64,000 nucleotides of DNA, from contig JALIGW010000005.1 of NCBI GenBank assembly GCA_023053685.1, positions 18,332,501-18,396,500 of the forward strand. Direction: 5' to 3'. The notes beneath the pieces are model-generated. The model was not told the DNA's origin and did no database searches. It saw only the letters and a program-made list of their open reading frames with translations. Positions 1 through 9,645 of this stretch are shown here, piece after piece. The translations under genes were made by a program, and so were the position numbers. The DNA is from Diadophis punctatus similis (Eukaryota; Chordata; Lepidosauria; Squamata; Dipsadidae). How positions within the stretch are numbered: the stretch's first letter is position 1; each line of letters starts with the position of its first letter.

Positions 1-979
1 GTTATTCCTGTTTCCTTACCTCATATTTAAATTCTTGGCTTCATCTGTCCTCTATTCTCATATATTAAATGGGGTGGGAGCCTTCTTAATATGGAACCAG
101 CAATGACTACGTAGCTTGTCAGGCAGACAGAACCAATTCGATATGAGGTGCCAGGAATTAAGAAACAAACACTTAGAAGAAGGCAGGGTAGTAGTATTTA
201 TGTATGTCTAAATGTGGGGGCAAGAATAGTAGAGAGTGGAAAGAAGGCAATTCCCAGTCTTTAACTTTTCCAGAGATTATATCCAGCAGAGATCGACACA
301 CAGACTGGATAAGGCTAACATGTTCTCCCCCCCCCCTTTAATTTCTGCAATGGATAGCAATCTCTTGAAAGGAGACTTCAATTCTTTTAGTCCAGCTGTG
401 ACTGGACAGTAATGTATCTAACCCAAAATAAAATGTGGGAATATTTCTAGTTCAGGTATTTTCTCTCTCTTAAATTAAGTGCAATGAGAACAAGAAACAG
501 AACCTTCCTGCCCTAATTTGTGAACATACAGGTTTCTCACTTTAAAGTAGGGTACTTGCAAAATTCTTGTGTTGCTACTTTATCCTTCCCTTTGCTTACT
601 AATTGTTAGTCATTTGTAAGATTAATAATTCATCTTATTAATTATTTATCAGAGAGATTTGTATTTGGAATTTTCCATTTCCAGAATGTAGGATGCTACC
701 AAAATCCTGATACTTTCCAAAATAGCACTAATAAGGACTAACACTGAGTGGGAAAGAGGTAGAAGTGGACATTCAGTAAACATATCTCATCCCTCAAAGG
801 GCAGCATTGTCTCATGAAATATCTATTAATTTGAAAATGTGGGTTGAAGAAACCTGGAAATTAACCTCTAGACTACAGCTATATAAAACTTAAATTTTTG
901 GATTGCAATGGAAAATTAGTTGTTGTTTGCCATTCTGGTCTGCAACAAATATTCTTTTCTAGTTGCGTTATATGAAATC
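1..979. other. No recognisable gene or repeat
   Basis: AT-rich sequence with a short C run near 328-337. I see no coding signal, RNA gene or known repeat family here. Confidence 0.5.
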
Positions 980-1227
980 AATAGCAGTAGCAATAGCAAT
1001 AGCACTTAGACTTATATACCGTTTTACAGTGCTTTACAGCCTAAGCGATTTACAGGGTCAGCATATTGCCTCCAACAATTTGGGTCCTCATTTTACCCAC
1101 TTCGGAAGGATGGAAGGCTGAGTCAACATTGAGCCTGGTGAGATTTGAACTGCCAAATTGCAGGCAGCCAGCAGTCAGCAGAAATAGCCTGCAATACTGC
1201 ACTCTAACCACTGTGCCACCATGGCTC
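980..1227 (-). repeat. tRNA-derived SINE, squamate type
   Basis: Read on the - strand it starts GAGCCATGGTGGCACAGTGG, an A-box-like tRNA head. A B-box-like GTTCAAATCTC follows, then the shared body (GACTCAGCCTTCCATCC, AAAATGAGGACCC) and a tail of GCTATT repeats. Four further copies occur in the window with the same body. It is non-coding and depends on LINE machinery for movement. The exact subfamily (Sauria/Squam-like) is my inference. Confidence 0.8.
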
Positions 1228-1355
1228 ATATCAAAAAGATGATATAGCATTTAAGCATCTTAAGCTTGGAATTTTACTGCTTAGCCCAGGTGCAAACAAC
1301 TGGATCTACTCTGACTTTGATCACTATGAGTGGAAACTCTAATATAGAGATAAAG

Positions 1356-1442
1356 CAGGGGTGTTAAACTGGTGGCCTGTGGGAAAAAGCATAGCGAAAT
1401 GTTACATGACAGCAACGTGACGCTGCAAGTTTGATACCTGTG
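1356..1442. mobile_element. hAT-type MITE, 87 bp
   Basis: The ends are CAGGGGTGTTAAAC and, inverted, CACAGGTATCAAAC. A perfect 8-bp target-site duplication AGATAAAG flanks it (1348-1355 and 1443-1450). It is too short to encode a transposase. It belongs to the same CAGGGGTGTC family as the copies at 12882, 34671, 50783 and 54187. Confidence 0.8.
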
Positions 1443-1689
1443 AGATAAAGGATTAACACAGTACTACAGACCATCCAGCAATTGCACCTTTAACTATATT
1501 GCCAATTATTGGTTTAATATCAGAATGAAGATGGATTAATAAAACAAAAAAATCAAGTACTCAGTCAGTGGGTAGAATCTACCACAATTGTTGATGCCCA
1601 TGCTAGTCTTGGCCTAAGAACTTGTAGGCATTGCTCCAAGAATCCTCCAAGATTTGCCTAACAAATATGATAGCAAACCAAACAAATTC

Positions 1690-1810
1690 AATGCCTTTCA
1701 CACTGATTTTTCACACTAAGATTTGATGTATGGTCTATGTTTACACTGTGGATAATCTAGTCACTTTGTATGTCAATATCCTGTTAAGAACTACAAGCTT
1801 CTGAATTCAT
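1690..1810 (+). pseudogene. Ty3/Gypsy gag nucleocapsid remnant
   Basis: Frame from about 1729 reads YGLCLHCG, stop, SSHFVCQYPVK. This matches the zinc-knuckle region of Gypsy gag, whose usual pattern is C-x2-C-x4-H-x4-C and which binds RNA. Cys codons are at 1738 and 1747 and His at 1762. The position expected to hold the last Cys is Tyr, and there is an in-frame stop at 1753. It lies just upstream of a protease remnant, as expected for the family. Recognition is by eye and depends on the downstream domains for support. Confidence 0.6.
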
Positions 1811-1954
1811 CAAAGTGTAATACCTATGGAGAAAGAATACATTTTCCTTTAAACACCTGCTTGTGGAAAATGAGATGGCCCTAGATTCCAAGAACTTAGA
1901 GGAGTGGGCATTTAGAAATTAAGTGTTCAACATTTTAAGCTACACAGTGACATT

Positions 1955-2212
1955 TTGTCATTCATTACTTTACCAACTCAAACAGGTCCTGAAATACAAC
2001 TGCAGGGCTTGGTAGATTCTGGTACTAGAAACACTGAATCTGCCATTGCATGTAAATATGCTCTGACTGTTCCTCCATATCCTGTTAGGATCAAGACTAT
2101 TGATTTCAGGATCATATGCTTAGGATCCAATAGAGAATTCACAGAAATTATACTACTTGCCACTTACAATCATCTACAATTCCTCCAGCTCTATTTAGCC
2201 TCTCTATCATAG
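1955..2212 (+). pseudogene. Ty3/Gypsy retropepsin-like protease remnant
   Basis: An 85-residue open stretch contains LVDSGT, with the catalytic-type Asp-Ser-Gly at 2015-2023. The spacing after it (IACKYALTVPPYPVRIKTIDFR) resembles the A-x-x-L-x-[IV]-P...V-x-x-[IV]-D-G-R stretch of Gypsy proteases. The enzyme family cleaves Gag-Pol polyproteins. This piece stands between the gag remnant and the reverse transcriptase remnant. It is isolated by stops on both sides, so it is not functional. Confidence 0.65.
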
Positions 2213-2471
2213 TTTACAATAATCTTGGAAAATTATTATATTTATTTTCCACATATTCGATGGCACTGGGATGATATTCCTTTGGATTCAAGACTTATAG
2301 CCTCCTGCAGGTAACCAGTGCTATACAAAATACTTTCTCTTATTTTATCTCTGACATATCTAAACTACATGTTTAGAAAGAGGGAAACTTGCCACACCTT
2401 ATTAGTTCTATAATTGAAAAATTATTATTTGTAGAGTCAAGTTCAAGCAAAACATTACTACCAGGTATTAA

Positions 2472-2705
2472 GAGCCATGGTGGCACAGTGGTTAGACTGC
2501 AGTATTGCATGCTGACTCTGCTCACATTGCCAGCAGTTCGATTCCTTCGATCCTGACCAGCTCAAGGTTGACTCAGCCTTCTATCCTTCTGAGGTCAGTA
2601 AAATGAGGACCCAGATTGTTGGGGTAATATTCTGATTCTGTAAACCGCTTAGAGATGCTATAAAGCCCAGTGAAGCAGTATATAAGTGCTATTGCTATTG
2701 CTGTC
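2472..2705 (+). repeat. tRNA-derived SINE inserted in Gypsy remnant
   Basis: It begins GAGCCATGGTGGCACAGTGG, has a B-box-like GTTCGATTCC, then the common SINE body, and ends in GCTATTGCTATTGC. It splits the Gypsy remnant between the protease and reverse transcriptase regions, so it is younger than that element. Confidence 0.8.
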
Positions 2706-3097
2706 TAGGGAGTGTTGGGATGAAGTGGGACCTTAAATCTGCATCTTCCTACTTCAAATTCAACACATAAATTTTCAGCAAAAGCTTTCTGAACTGTTCT
2801 GAGCAGTTAGAGTGTGTGCTTGCTATTGCTATTAAATATAGAATTAACTTATATATTACAGACAGGCTGTATTTACCCCACCACTTTTGGGGCTCTACCT
2901 TTTTTGACAAGAAATTGGATGACTTCCTGCATAAGGTCCAGATTTACTGGCACTTCAACTGTAAAGTTGAGAAATTACTAATCTCTTCTACTCATTGAAA
3001 CAGTTGTAGAAGGCACACTTATTTACCAAATTGGACCTTAGAGAGCTTACAATCTGATTTGCATGAAGGATGAATATTTACCTGTTTTTGTACCTCA

Positions 3098-3255
3098 TTT
3101 AAATATATGGTAATTCCATTCAGACTGGCAGGTAGCCACCTGGTCCTTCAAAGATTTATGAATCATATTTTCCATGCGTTTTTAATTGTTTATTTAGATG
3201 ACTTCCTGAAATACTCTAAGGATCCTGCCATCTATAGTTTGAGCAGTTCTTCAAT
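3098..3255 (+). pseudogene. Ty3/Gypsy reverse transcriptase remnant
   Basis: About 50 codons stay open in one frame and read FKYMVIPFRLAGSHLVLQRF, then a short linker, then VYLDDFLKYSKDP. This corresponds to Gypsy RT blocks 4-5: F-x-Y-x-V-x-P-F-G-L-x-N-A-P...Q-R-F-M-N and the catalytic Y-L-D-D box at about 3193-3204. The Gly of PFGL is Arg here. The frame closes shortly after the motif. Protease upstream and RNase H downstream agree with the order of a Gypsy pol gene. Confidence 0.85.
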
Positions 3256-3407
3256 GGTTTTGTGACTATGGTAATAAAATGCATCATGATTTGGCTGTGG
3301 AGGGTCTATTGGGTAAACTGTATTTCCTTGAAAAGAATTCAAATATAAGATAACATCCAAGTTATTTTGTAAGCCCCCCTTGCACTACCGGGGATATACA
3401 GCATATT

Positions 3408-3450
3408 TTAGGCTTTGCCAATTTTACTGCAAATTTGATTTCTTATGTTG
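3408..3450 (+). pseudogene. Ty3/Gypsy RT connection remnant (GFANF)
   Basis: The stretch at 3411-3440 reads GFANFTANLIS. It matches the L-G-F-A-N-F-Y-R-x-F-I motif between the RT and RNase H domains of Ty3/Gypsy pol. It is short, but it lies at the right place between YLDD and RNase H. Confidence 0.55.
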
Positions 3451-3731
3451 AAGCATTGTTACATTGAAATTGTTTAATTTCTTATGTTGAGGCATTGTTC
3501 ACACCAACAGCTCATTATACTAAAGGGGTGGTGGTGTTTGTTTAAGTTCTGAAAGGCCAACAACCCTTTCTTGAACTAATATTGGCATTCCCCTACTATC
3601 CCATCTTTTAGGGTCCACCCTTAGAGTTTGAATTTTATCTGGGAACTGTATGAAAATGGCATGAAAATTTGAAGGCCATCTCATTGCCTAGCTATTTCTT
3701 TCCTGGAATTACAACCAATCAAAGGAAGCTA

Positions 3732-4000
3732 TGGGAAGTTATTTTGGCCATCAAAGAAGCTTTTCAGCATTGGCACCATCTCCTTCAAGATGCTTAATTT
3801 TATAAAGATTTGATTGGGCCACAATAACTTGGAACCCCTTTCAAATGTCCTTATGCTCATATAGAGCTAGATAAGCTGGGCACATTTTTTTTCTTGCTTT
3901 GACTTTTGCATCTCTAAGATAGATAGGAATCTACCGTATGTTACAGAGCAACTAGACTGATGCTTTATCACATAAGCCAAAATATTTCTTGTCTTATGAC
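3732..4000 (+). pseudogene. Ty3/Gypsy RNase H remnant
   Basis: From 3732 one frame reads WEVILAIKEAFQHWHHLLQ. This corresponds to the E-L-L-A-I-x-x-A-F-x-x-W-R-H-x-L-x-G-A helix of Gypsy RNase H. About 90 bases downstream, LDKLGTFFFLL fits the R-Q-A-R-W-A-x-F-F region in decayed form. Frameshifts and stops separate the pieces. The domain normally degrades RNA in RNA:DNA hybrids during reverse transcription. Confidence 0.7.
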
Positions 4001-4228
4001 CTCCTGCAACTCCTACCTTGCCTTGTAGGATTTCTGGGCTTAGAAGTGACACTCATTTCTTAACTGAGGAAATCCAGGGTCAGCAGCAGCTGGACCCATA
4101 TGTGAAAACTTGGATAGAGGGCATTAGGGTGATCTTTTGTTTTCTCCGTCTTCATTTTCCTGGAAACCAAGAGAATTGTGCCATAATGCTTATACATTCC
4201 TGCTTCCTTAAGAGAGAGGAGATGTCAC

Positions 4229-4510
4229 AGCCTTATCACAATAGCCATTCACCCAAGCATTTGGGAGTATTAAAAATTTGTGATAGTCCCTTGCTAAGAA
4301 AGATATTAAGAAGTATTTTTTTTCATGCAATGCCAAGCTTCTGACCAGCCAGACATCTGGGTTGCTGTATGTCTGTCCTCCCACCCCTTCACTATATTCC
4401 TCTGGATATAGTTTCTTTGGACTTTATAACTGACCTATGATGCCAAAGGCCTGGATGTCATTCTGGTAGCACTTAATCTCTTTTCCAAGATTGATTGCCC
4501 AGCCCAAGTA
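4229..4510 (+). pseudogene. Ty3/Gypsy integrase remnant
   Basis: Two integrase blocks can be read. At about 4235-4275 HNSHSPKHLGVLK resembles the H-D-S-P-x-A-G-H-x-G-V-x-K part of the zinc-binding HHCC region. At 4402-4437 IPLDIVSLDFITDL resembles the W-x-x-I-x-M-D-F-I-T-D-L start of the catalytic core, and at 4448-4495 GLDVILVALNLFSKID resembles V-I-L-V-V-V-D-R-F-S-K. A stop at 4438 and a frame change lie between. This is the 3'-most recognisable part of the element; I could not find LTRs. Confidence 0.75.
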
Positions 4511-5103
4511 TCAAGCCAGACACCACTTGCCACAGCAACTGATTGATTGATTTACCTTTTAACTGATCATGAGCACCTTTATCTTATCTAGATTAAATAT
4601 CAATTTGTTTTCTTTTATGCAGGGCATGATTGATTCCAGGCAGGTTTTTAGGGTTTGAAAATCTTCCTTGGACTTCATCCCATGATAATTTTAATCACAA
4701 GTGGCTATATTGTGTATTAACTTGATTCTAAGTTTATCCATTGGGGGGGAGAAAAGGCAAATCTAATATACCAAATTCTCAAGGCTAAGTCTGCTCTATA
4801 TTTAATAGACCTGCTGTCCAGATTGCTTAGTCACTACAATTATTAGAAATGTCAACTATGAAGTCTCCAGAATTGCTTGATTACTTAAGGAAACAAGGGT
4901 TGTCTCTCTCTTTTCATCTATTTGATTAAATATGCAGACAAATGATCTTGAGTTCTAGGAATAAATGTTAAATTACAAGAACAACAGTGTGGTATTAAAT
5001 TTACAAAAATGCAATGATTCTAGATGATGAAAACCTGACCAATCCACAGTGCAACAGTATCAGTAAATGAAAATATTTGTAGCTCAGGATTGAAATGAGG
5101 GGC
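4511..5103. other. Unassigned, possibly tail of the Gypsy remnant
   Basis: It could hold the rest of integrase and a 3' LTR, but I could not recognise either. No other coding or RNA signal is seen. Confidence 0.35.
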
Positions 5104-5235
5104 CCTTGGTGCTATCTGAGCTTGGTTATTTTCTTGCAGACATTTCGTTACCCAAACTAGGTTCCATCAAAAGTAGCACTAGTTTGGGTAATGAAACCTC
5201 TGCAAGAAAACAACCAAGCTCAGATAGCACCAAGG
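5104..5235. repeat. Foldback with 56-bp arms
   Basis: Arms at 5104-5159 and 5180-5235 are near-perfect inverted copies around a 20-base loop (CCTTGGTGCTATCTGAG against CTCAGATAGCACCAAGG). The right arm carries ATGAAACCTCTGCAAG. That is similar in style to the GAAACGTCTTC motif of the Penelope-like 3' ends elsewhere in the window. The transcript would form a long hairpin. Confidence 0.8.
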
Positions 5236-6152
5236 ACACTTCAATGCAACAGCAATACGAGCTTCAAATGTTGGTCAAATATATTCATTTTCCTTACTGT
5301 ATATAGCAGAGCTTTGAATGGATGGTTCATCTTGGCTTTTTAAACCCTCCTGCACAAACTCATCCTATACTACAGGATGTAGGATCGTCTTCTTTTAGGA
5401 CCCATGTTGGTACTGAGTAGATAGTAATGGAACAATGGGCTGCATTAATACACCACAATCCCTAAAACCTAAGCTGGTCCTTCTAATTTTGGCATAAACT
5501 TCCAAGTTTTGTGTCACATGAAGTTTTTTTTTTAAATGTCAAGTATGGCGCACTTAATTCTATACAGCCCTCTGAATCAATTTATGACACCTGAAGAGAA
5601 CTCTGTTGTTAGCTGCATAATTCTTTATTCTGTTCTAAAGCTGTGAGTGACAGAAAAGAATGAAGAATGCTGCGTGATGCTAAACAATATTAAAAATAAT
5701 CAAATAAGTGAATTCAAAAGAAGCATTGGCAATAGACAATGTAGATTACAGCTTTGGGCAAATAAATTTAAAATATAGCTTTCTCGGCAGATTGGATTCT
5801 GTTACAAAAGCAGTTAAAATATATTCTGATATGATCTTTTCAGCAGGGATTTTTGCTTGAAAAATATTTTTCATTTTTATAACGTTTATCCTCCAACTCT
5901 CCTTGTACTTTTAAATCCATGTTATATTTTGTATAGCTTCAACCGAGCTGTCAATGTAATTGTTAATTAGTATCTTATTTTCTTAATAAAATAATGCACA
6001 GTAGCATAATATGTCTTCCTTGTACTAGATAACCATTGTCTTGCTTGCTATTCAAATATGGCTATATGGAAACATGAACAGTTATCTTCACATATTCTTT
6101 TAATGAATGAGGAATTGTGCTGGCTAAATTACAAAACCTGAATAATTCAGAA
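5236..6152. other. No recognisable gene or repeat
   Basis: AT-rich, apparently single-copy sequence up to the DIRS insertion point. No feature recognised. Confidence 0.5.
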
Positions 6153-6191
6153 AATGAGCGTTGACTTACCTGATACGCTCTTTCTCATCAG

Positions 6192-6300
6192 GAGGAGCCA
6201 GCAGTCAGGATGGGTTGTCTCCGCCTACCAGCAGGTTGAGGACCGAGTCACTTTTTTTCTTAAATCCCCTGGATCCGCCCCTTTGAGGCCCAGTTATGAC
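6192..6300. repeat. DIRS inverted terminal repeat, left copy
   Basis: These 109 bases are identical to the reverse complement of 12149-12257, from GAGGAGCCAGCAGTCAGG to CCCAGTTATGAC. Outside it lie 37 terminal bases (6155-6191) unique to this end, which are repeated in the internal complementary region. Inward of it the similarity continues at lower identity (GATGTGGCGAAA, CTCATCCCAACT). Confidence 0.95.
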
Positions 6301-6587
6301 GAATCCGAGGGAAAGACTCGATGTGGCGAAATTGCAGATCAGATGGATGCCTCATCCCAACTGGTTGTAGACTGGTTCGAGAAGTGTCGGGGTCAAAGGT
6401 AAGGTCAAGGTGATTCCCGAAATTGTCTGATTTGATAGTATTTTTTTTTTTTTGTAGAAACGGTGCAAGAAGAAACTGGAGAAACTGGAGAAAACTGACG
6501 TTCCGGAACCAACGTCCTCCCTGGTCGAAACAGAGACCTCTCCGTAGTGAAGCAACTTTAACAACGTGTCAATTTACAGGGAGGGAG
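6301..6587. other. DIRS 3' non-coding segment between repeat and ICR
   Basis: 287 bases between the left terminal repeat and the internal complementary region, with a T run at about 6440-6453. No domain is seen. It is presumably untranslated sequence of the element. Confidence 0.6.
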
Positions 6588-6677
6588 CTGACTGCTGGCT
6601 CCTCCTGATGAGAAAGAGCGTATCAGGTAAGTCAACGCTCATTCTCCATCCTGTGAGGAGCCAGCAGTCAGGATGGG
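6588..6677. repeat. DIRS internal complementary region (ICR)
   Basis: Bases 6588-6641 are the exact reverse complement of the left end (6155-6208). Bases 6642-6677 are the exact reverse complement of the right end (to 12270). The two halves abut, so this block reproduces the junction of the circularised element. In the DIRS-1 model it templates completion of the ends during reverse transcription. It directly follows the recombinase stop codon. Confidence 0.93.
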
Positions 6678-6693
6678 ACATACCAAAGAAGTA

Positions 6694-7794
6694 TTACCCA
6701 TGGGAGGGACAGAAAGGTTGAGCGTTGTTGATGAGAATTCTTTGCAGCACCCGTCGCCCGAAGGCCGCATCCGCTGATGCGTATTTGTCAATTCTGTAGT
6801 GTCTTATGAATGGAGTGGGTGACGCCCAGGTCGCCGCCCTGCATAAGTCCTCCAATGAGCATTGAGTTGCCCAGGCAGCCGAAGTCGCTGCACTTCTCGT
6901 GGAATGCGCTGTGATGCCGGCGGGTCGCTGGAGAGCGGCCATGTCGTAGGCCTTAGCAATTGCCCCTCTGATCCAGCGTCCGATTGTCGCCGCCGAAGCC
7001 TTGAGGCCCATTGATTGGGGCAAGAACGTAACGAGCAGTGCTTCCGTCCGGCGGAACGGGCGTGTGCGACTGATGTAGATGCGCAGAGCCCGACGGACGT
7101 CCAAGGTGTGCAAAACCCGCTCGGAAGGATGGGACGGTGCAGGGCAGAAAGATGGTAGAATAAGTTCCTGTGCGCGGTGAAAGGGGGAGTTGACCTTCGG
7201 AAGGAAGGTAGGATCCAAACGGAGGACGACTCTGTCAGAATGGAAGATGCAGAGGTCATCCCGGACAGAAAGAGCTGCGAGCTCAGAAATCCTGCGAGCC
7301 GAGGTGATGGCGAGGAGAAACGCGACCTTGAGGGATAGCTGCCGGAGAGAAGCTTCTCGTAACGGTTCGTATGGAGCCCCTGTCAAAGATTGGAGGACTC
7401 ACGGGAGATCCCACGATGGGTACCGGTGGATCGCCGGAGGATGACAGTTGGTGACCCCCTTCAAGAATTGTCGAACGGTCGGGATGTGGGACAGGGAGTC
7501 CCAGTGACCACACGACAAGACTGAGGACAAGGCCGCGAGCTGACGGCGTAGTGTATTGGGAGAAAGGCCCTTATCCAAGCCCTGTTTAAGGAAGCGTAGG
7601 ACCATTGGAAGGGGCACGTTGATGGGGGAGAGATTCTGAGATGCACACCAAGAGCAGAAGGCCTGCCAGGTCGCGGAATAAATACGGTTGGTAGATGGGC
7701 GGCGAGATGCCTGGATGTAAAAGATGACATCTGGATCGTAGGATTGCCGCCTCAGGCTACTCCGCTCAAGCGCCAGGCGGTCAGTTGGCACCAC
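6694..7794 (-). pseudogene. DIRS tyrosine recombinase, one in-frame stop
   Basis: The recombinase would join the circular DNA copy to the chromosome. The N-terminal part (7794-7402) carries a core-binding-type stretch (STNRIYSATWQAFCSWC). The C-terminal part (from 7398) carries the catalytic set: Arg in SARRISEL, H-S-T-R, Trp in AATWASP and the nucleophile candidate Tyr in FIRHYRID. In the 230-residue piece starting at the Met codon at 7386 these are R32, H161, R164, W187 and Y197. Both parts are in the same frame and are separated only by a TGA at 7399-7401, so a single substitution breaks the gene. The start overlaps the end of the RT frame by 14 bases. All catalytic residues are kept. Confidence 0.9.
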
Positions 7795-9619
7795 CTGGAA
7801 GATGGTGGAAGATGGGCCCTTGACTGAGAAGGGTCGGGAGGGGGGGCAAGGTCCAGTGGGCCCTCACCGAGAGGGCTACAAGGTCGGCAAACCACGGTTG
7901 CCGCGGCCAGAACGGAGCAATTAAGATTATCTCCGCTTCCTCCTGCATCAGTTTCCTGAGGACCAACGGTAGGATGGGGAGAGGAGGAAACGCGTAGAGG
8001 AGCCCCTTGGGCCAGCGACAAAGGAGGGCATTGGTCCCTTCCAATCCCCGCGTTTGATATCTGGAGAAGAAGCGGTGTAATTGGGAATTCTCTGGCGTCG
8101 CGAAGAGATCCACTAGTGGCCTGCCGAACCTGTTCACGATGGACTGGAATACTGACGGATCCAGGCGCCACTCGGCTTGGTCCACCGTTGATCGGCTCAG
8201 CCAGTCCGCTTGGACATTGGCTACCCCCGAGATGTGTTCCGCTGTCAAGGAAGAGAGGTGCCTTTCCGCCCAAAGACCTACCTTCCTCGCCTCGTCCATC
8301 AGGGTCCGGGACCGGGTGCCCCCCTGGCGGTTGACATGTGCCTTGGTGGTGATGTTGTCCGTTAGCAGGAGCACATGGGACCCTGCTAGCACTCGATGGA
8401 AATGCTTCAATGCGAGGAAGGCGGCGTGCAGCTCGAGCCAGTTGATGGAGCACCTGGCTTGCGCCTCTGACCACAGACCTTGAGCTGTGGCACCCTCGCA
8501 ATGGGCGCCCCATCCTGACAGACTTGCGTCTGTCGTGACTGTGATTTGGACTTGAGGAAAGAACAGGGTACCTTTTGCGAGAGCGGGAGAACGCCACCAG
8601 GTGAGGGAGCGACGAACCGGAGGAGGAATACAGACCTTGCGAAGAGAAGATCCGAGGTGCGCCTTCTGAAAGGGAAGAAGAAACCACTGCAATTCCCGGG
8701 CATGCAACCTAGCCCAGGGAACAATGGAGATGCAAGATACCATTTTGCCTAGAAGAGAGGATAAGGTAAGAAGGGGGGAAGAACCCGCTCTTTGGACCTG
8801 AGAGGAAAGAACCTGAAGACTAACTTGTCGCTCCGGTGATAAGAACACCCTACCCTGTGAGGAATCAATAATAGAGCCCAGATGGAGGATGGACGTTGAT
8901 GGGGACAGCTGACTTTTAGCGAGGTTCATGGAAAACCCATGGGCAGATAGAACCTGTGTGACGGTGTGCAGATGCTGACGTGCCACCGCTTCAGAGGAAG
9001 CATGTACTAGAATGTCGTCCAGATAACATTGGACTCTAATAGGGAGGGCCCGGAGGTGGCCCGCCAAGACGGAGAGGACCTTCGTGAAAACTCTGGGAGC
9101 AGAGGAGAGACCAAAGGGAAGGGCCCTATACTGGAAGTGTTGGTCGACATAGCAGAATCTAAGATACCGACGGTGATGATGAGCAATGGGAATGTGTAAA
9201 TAGGCCTCCGTCAAGTCCAAGGAGGCCATGAAGTCCCCCGGCCGGATGCAAGCCAAGATGGATTTTAAAGAATGCATCCGGAATTTTTTGTAGACTATGT
9301 GACGGTTTAGCCGTTTGAGGTCCAAAATCGCCCTCCAGCCCCCAGAAGCCTTGGGAACCACAAAGAGGATGGAATAGAATCCTTGAAAGTGTTCGTCAGG
9401 GGGCACTTGCTGAATAGCCCTAATATCTAGCAGGTGTTGAACCGCCTCAGCCATGAGAGCCCGTTTAGCGGGGTTCCTGGCCGTGGGGCACCGAATGAAG
9501 GCTCCCGGGGGAAGGGAGAGGAATTCCAAGGATAGACCGTGTCGAATCGTGTTGAGGACCCACGCATTCTCAGTTGTTGAATCCCAACAATCAGCAAAAT
9601 ATTTCAGCCGCCCCCCCAA
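7781..9619 (-). CDS. DIRS reverse transcriptase / RNase H / methyltransferase-like protein
   Basis: A 612-codon open frame. The RT domain covers about residues 1-270, with GGWRAILDLKRLN, Asp135 in ASLDL, and the YLDD box at 199-202. RNase H covers about 355-475, with D364, E396, D421 and D472 as the likely metal-binding set (VTTDAS, NWLEL, LLTDN, VQADWLS). The C-terminal 130 residues (VDLFATPENSQ, APFWPRQPWF) fit the Dam-like methyltransferase region of DIRS elements; that label is inference. The frame is open from 9628, where the first possible start is a TTG at 9619, with no ATG before residue 56. An ATG at 9632 is out of frame by one, next to a 7-G run (9611-9617), so the start is uncertain. 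It follows gag by 17-26 bases. Confidence 0.92.
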   Translation of the reverse strand: MGGRLKYFADCWDSTTENAWVLNTIRHGLSLEFLSLPPGAFIRCPTARNPAKRALMAEAVQHLLDIRAIQQVPPDEHFQGFYSILFVVPKASGGWRAILDLKRLNRHIVYKKFRMHSLKSILACIRPGDFMASLDLTEAYLHIPIAHHHRRYLRFCYVDQHFQYRALPFGLSSAPRVFTKVLSVLAGHLRALPIRVQCYLDDILVHASSEAVARQHLHTVTQVLSAHGFSMNLAKSQLSPSTSILHLGSIIDSSQGRVFLSPERQVSLQVLSSQVQRAGSSPLLTLSSLLGKMVSCISIVPWARLHARELQWFLLPFQKAHLGSSLRKVCIPPPVRRSLTWWRSPALAKGTLFFPQVQITVTTDASLSGWGAHCEGATAQGLWSEAQARCSINWLELHAAFLALKHFHRVLAGSHVLLLTDNITTKAHVNRQGGTRSRTLMDEARKVGLWAERHLSSLTAEHISGVANVQADWLSRSTVDQAEWRLDPSVFQSIVNRFGRPLVDLFATPENSQLHRFFSRYQTRGLEGTNALLCRWPKGLLYAFPPLPILPLVLRKLMQEEAEIILIAPFWPRQPWFADLVALSVRAHWTLPPLPTLLSQGPIFHHLPGGAN

Positions 9620-9645
9620 TGGGAGCAGTCATGGGGGAAAAACTA

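Noticed and set aside
980..1227. tRNA gene from A- and B-box-like sequences
   Set aside because: Part of a SINE family with five copies; no tRNA cloverleaf is maintained.
7752..8752. Frames of 60-311 codons overlapping the DIRS RT gene, on both strands
   Set aside because: They are shadows of the GC-rich RT/RNase H frame, which carries all motifs.
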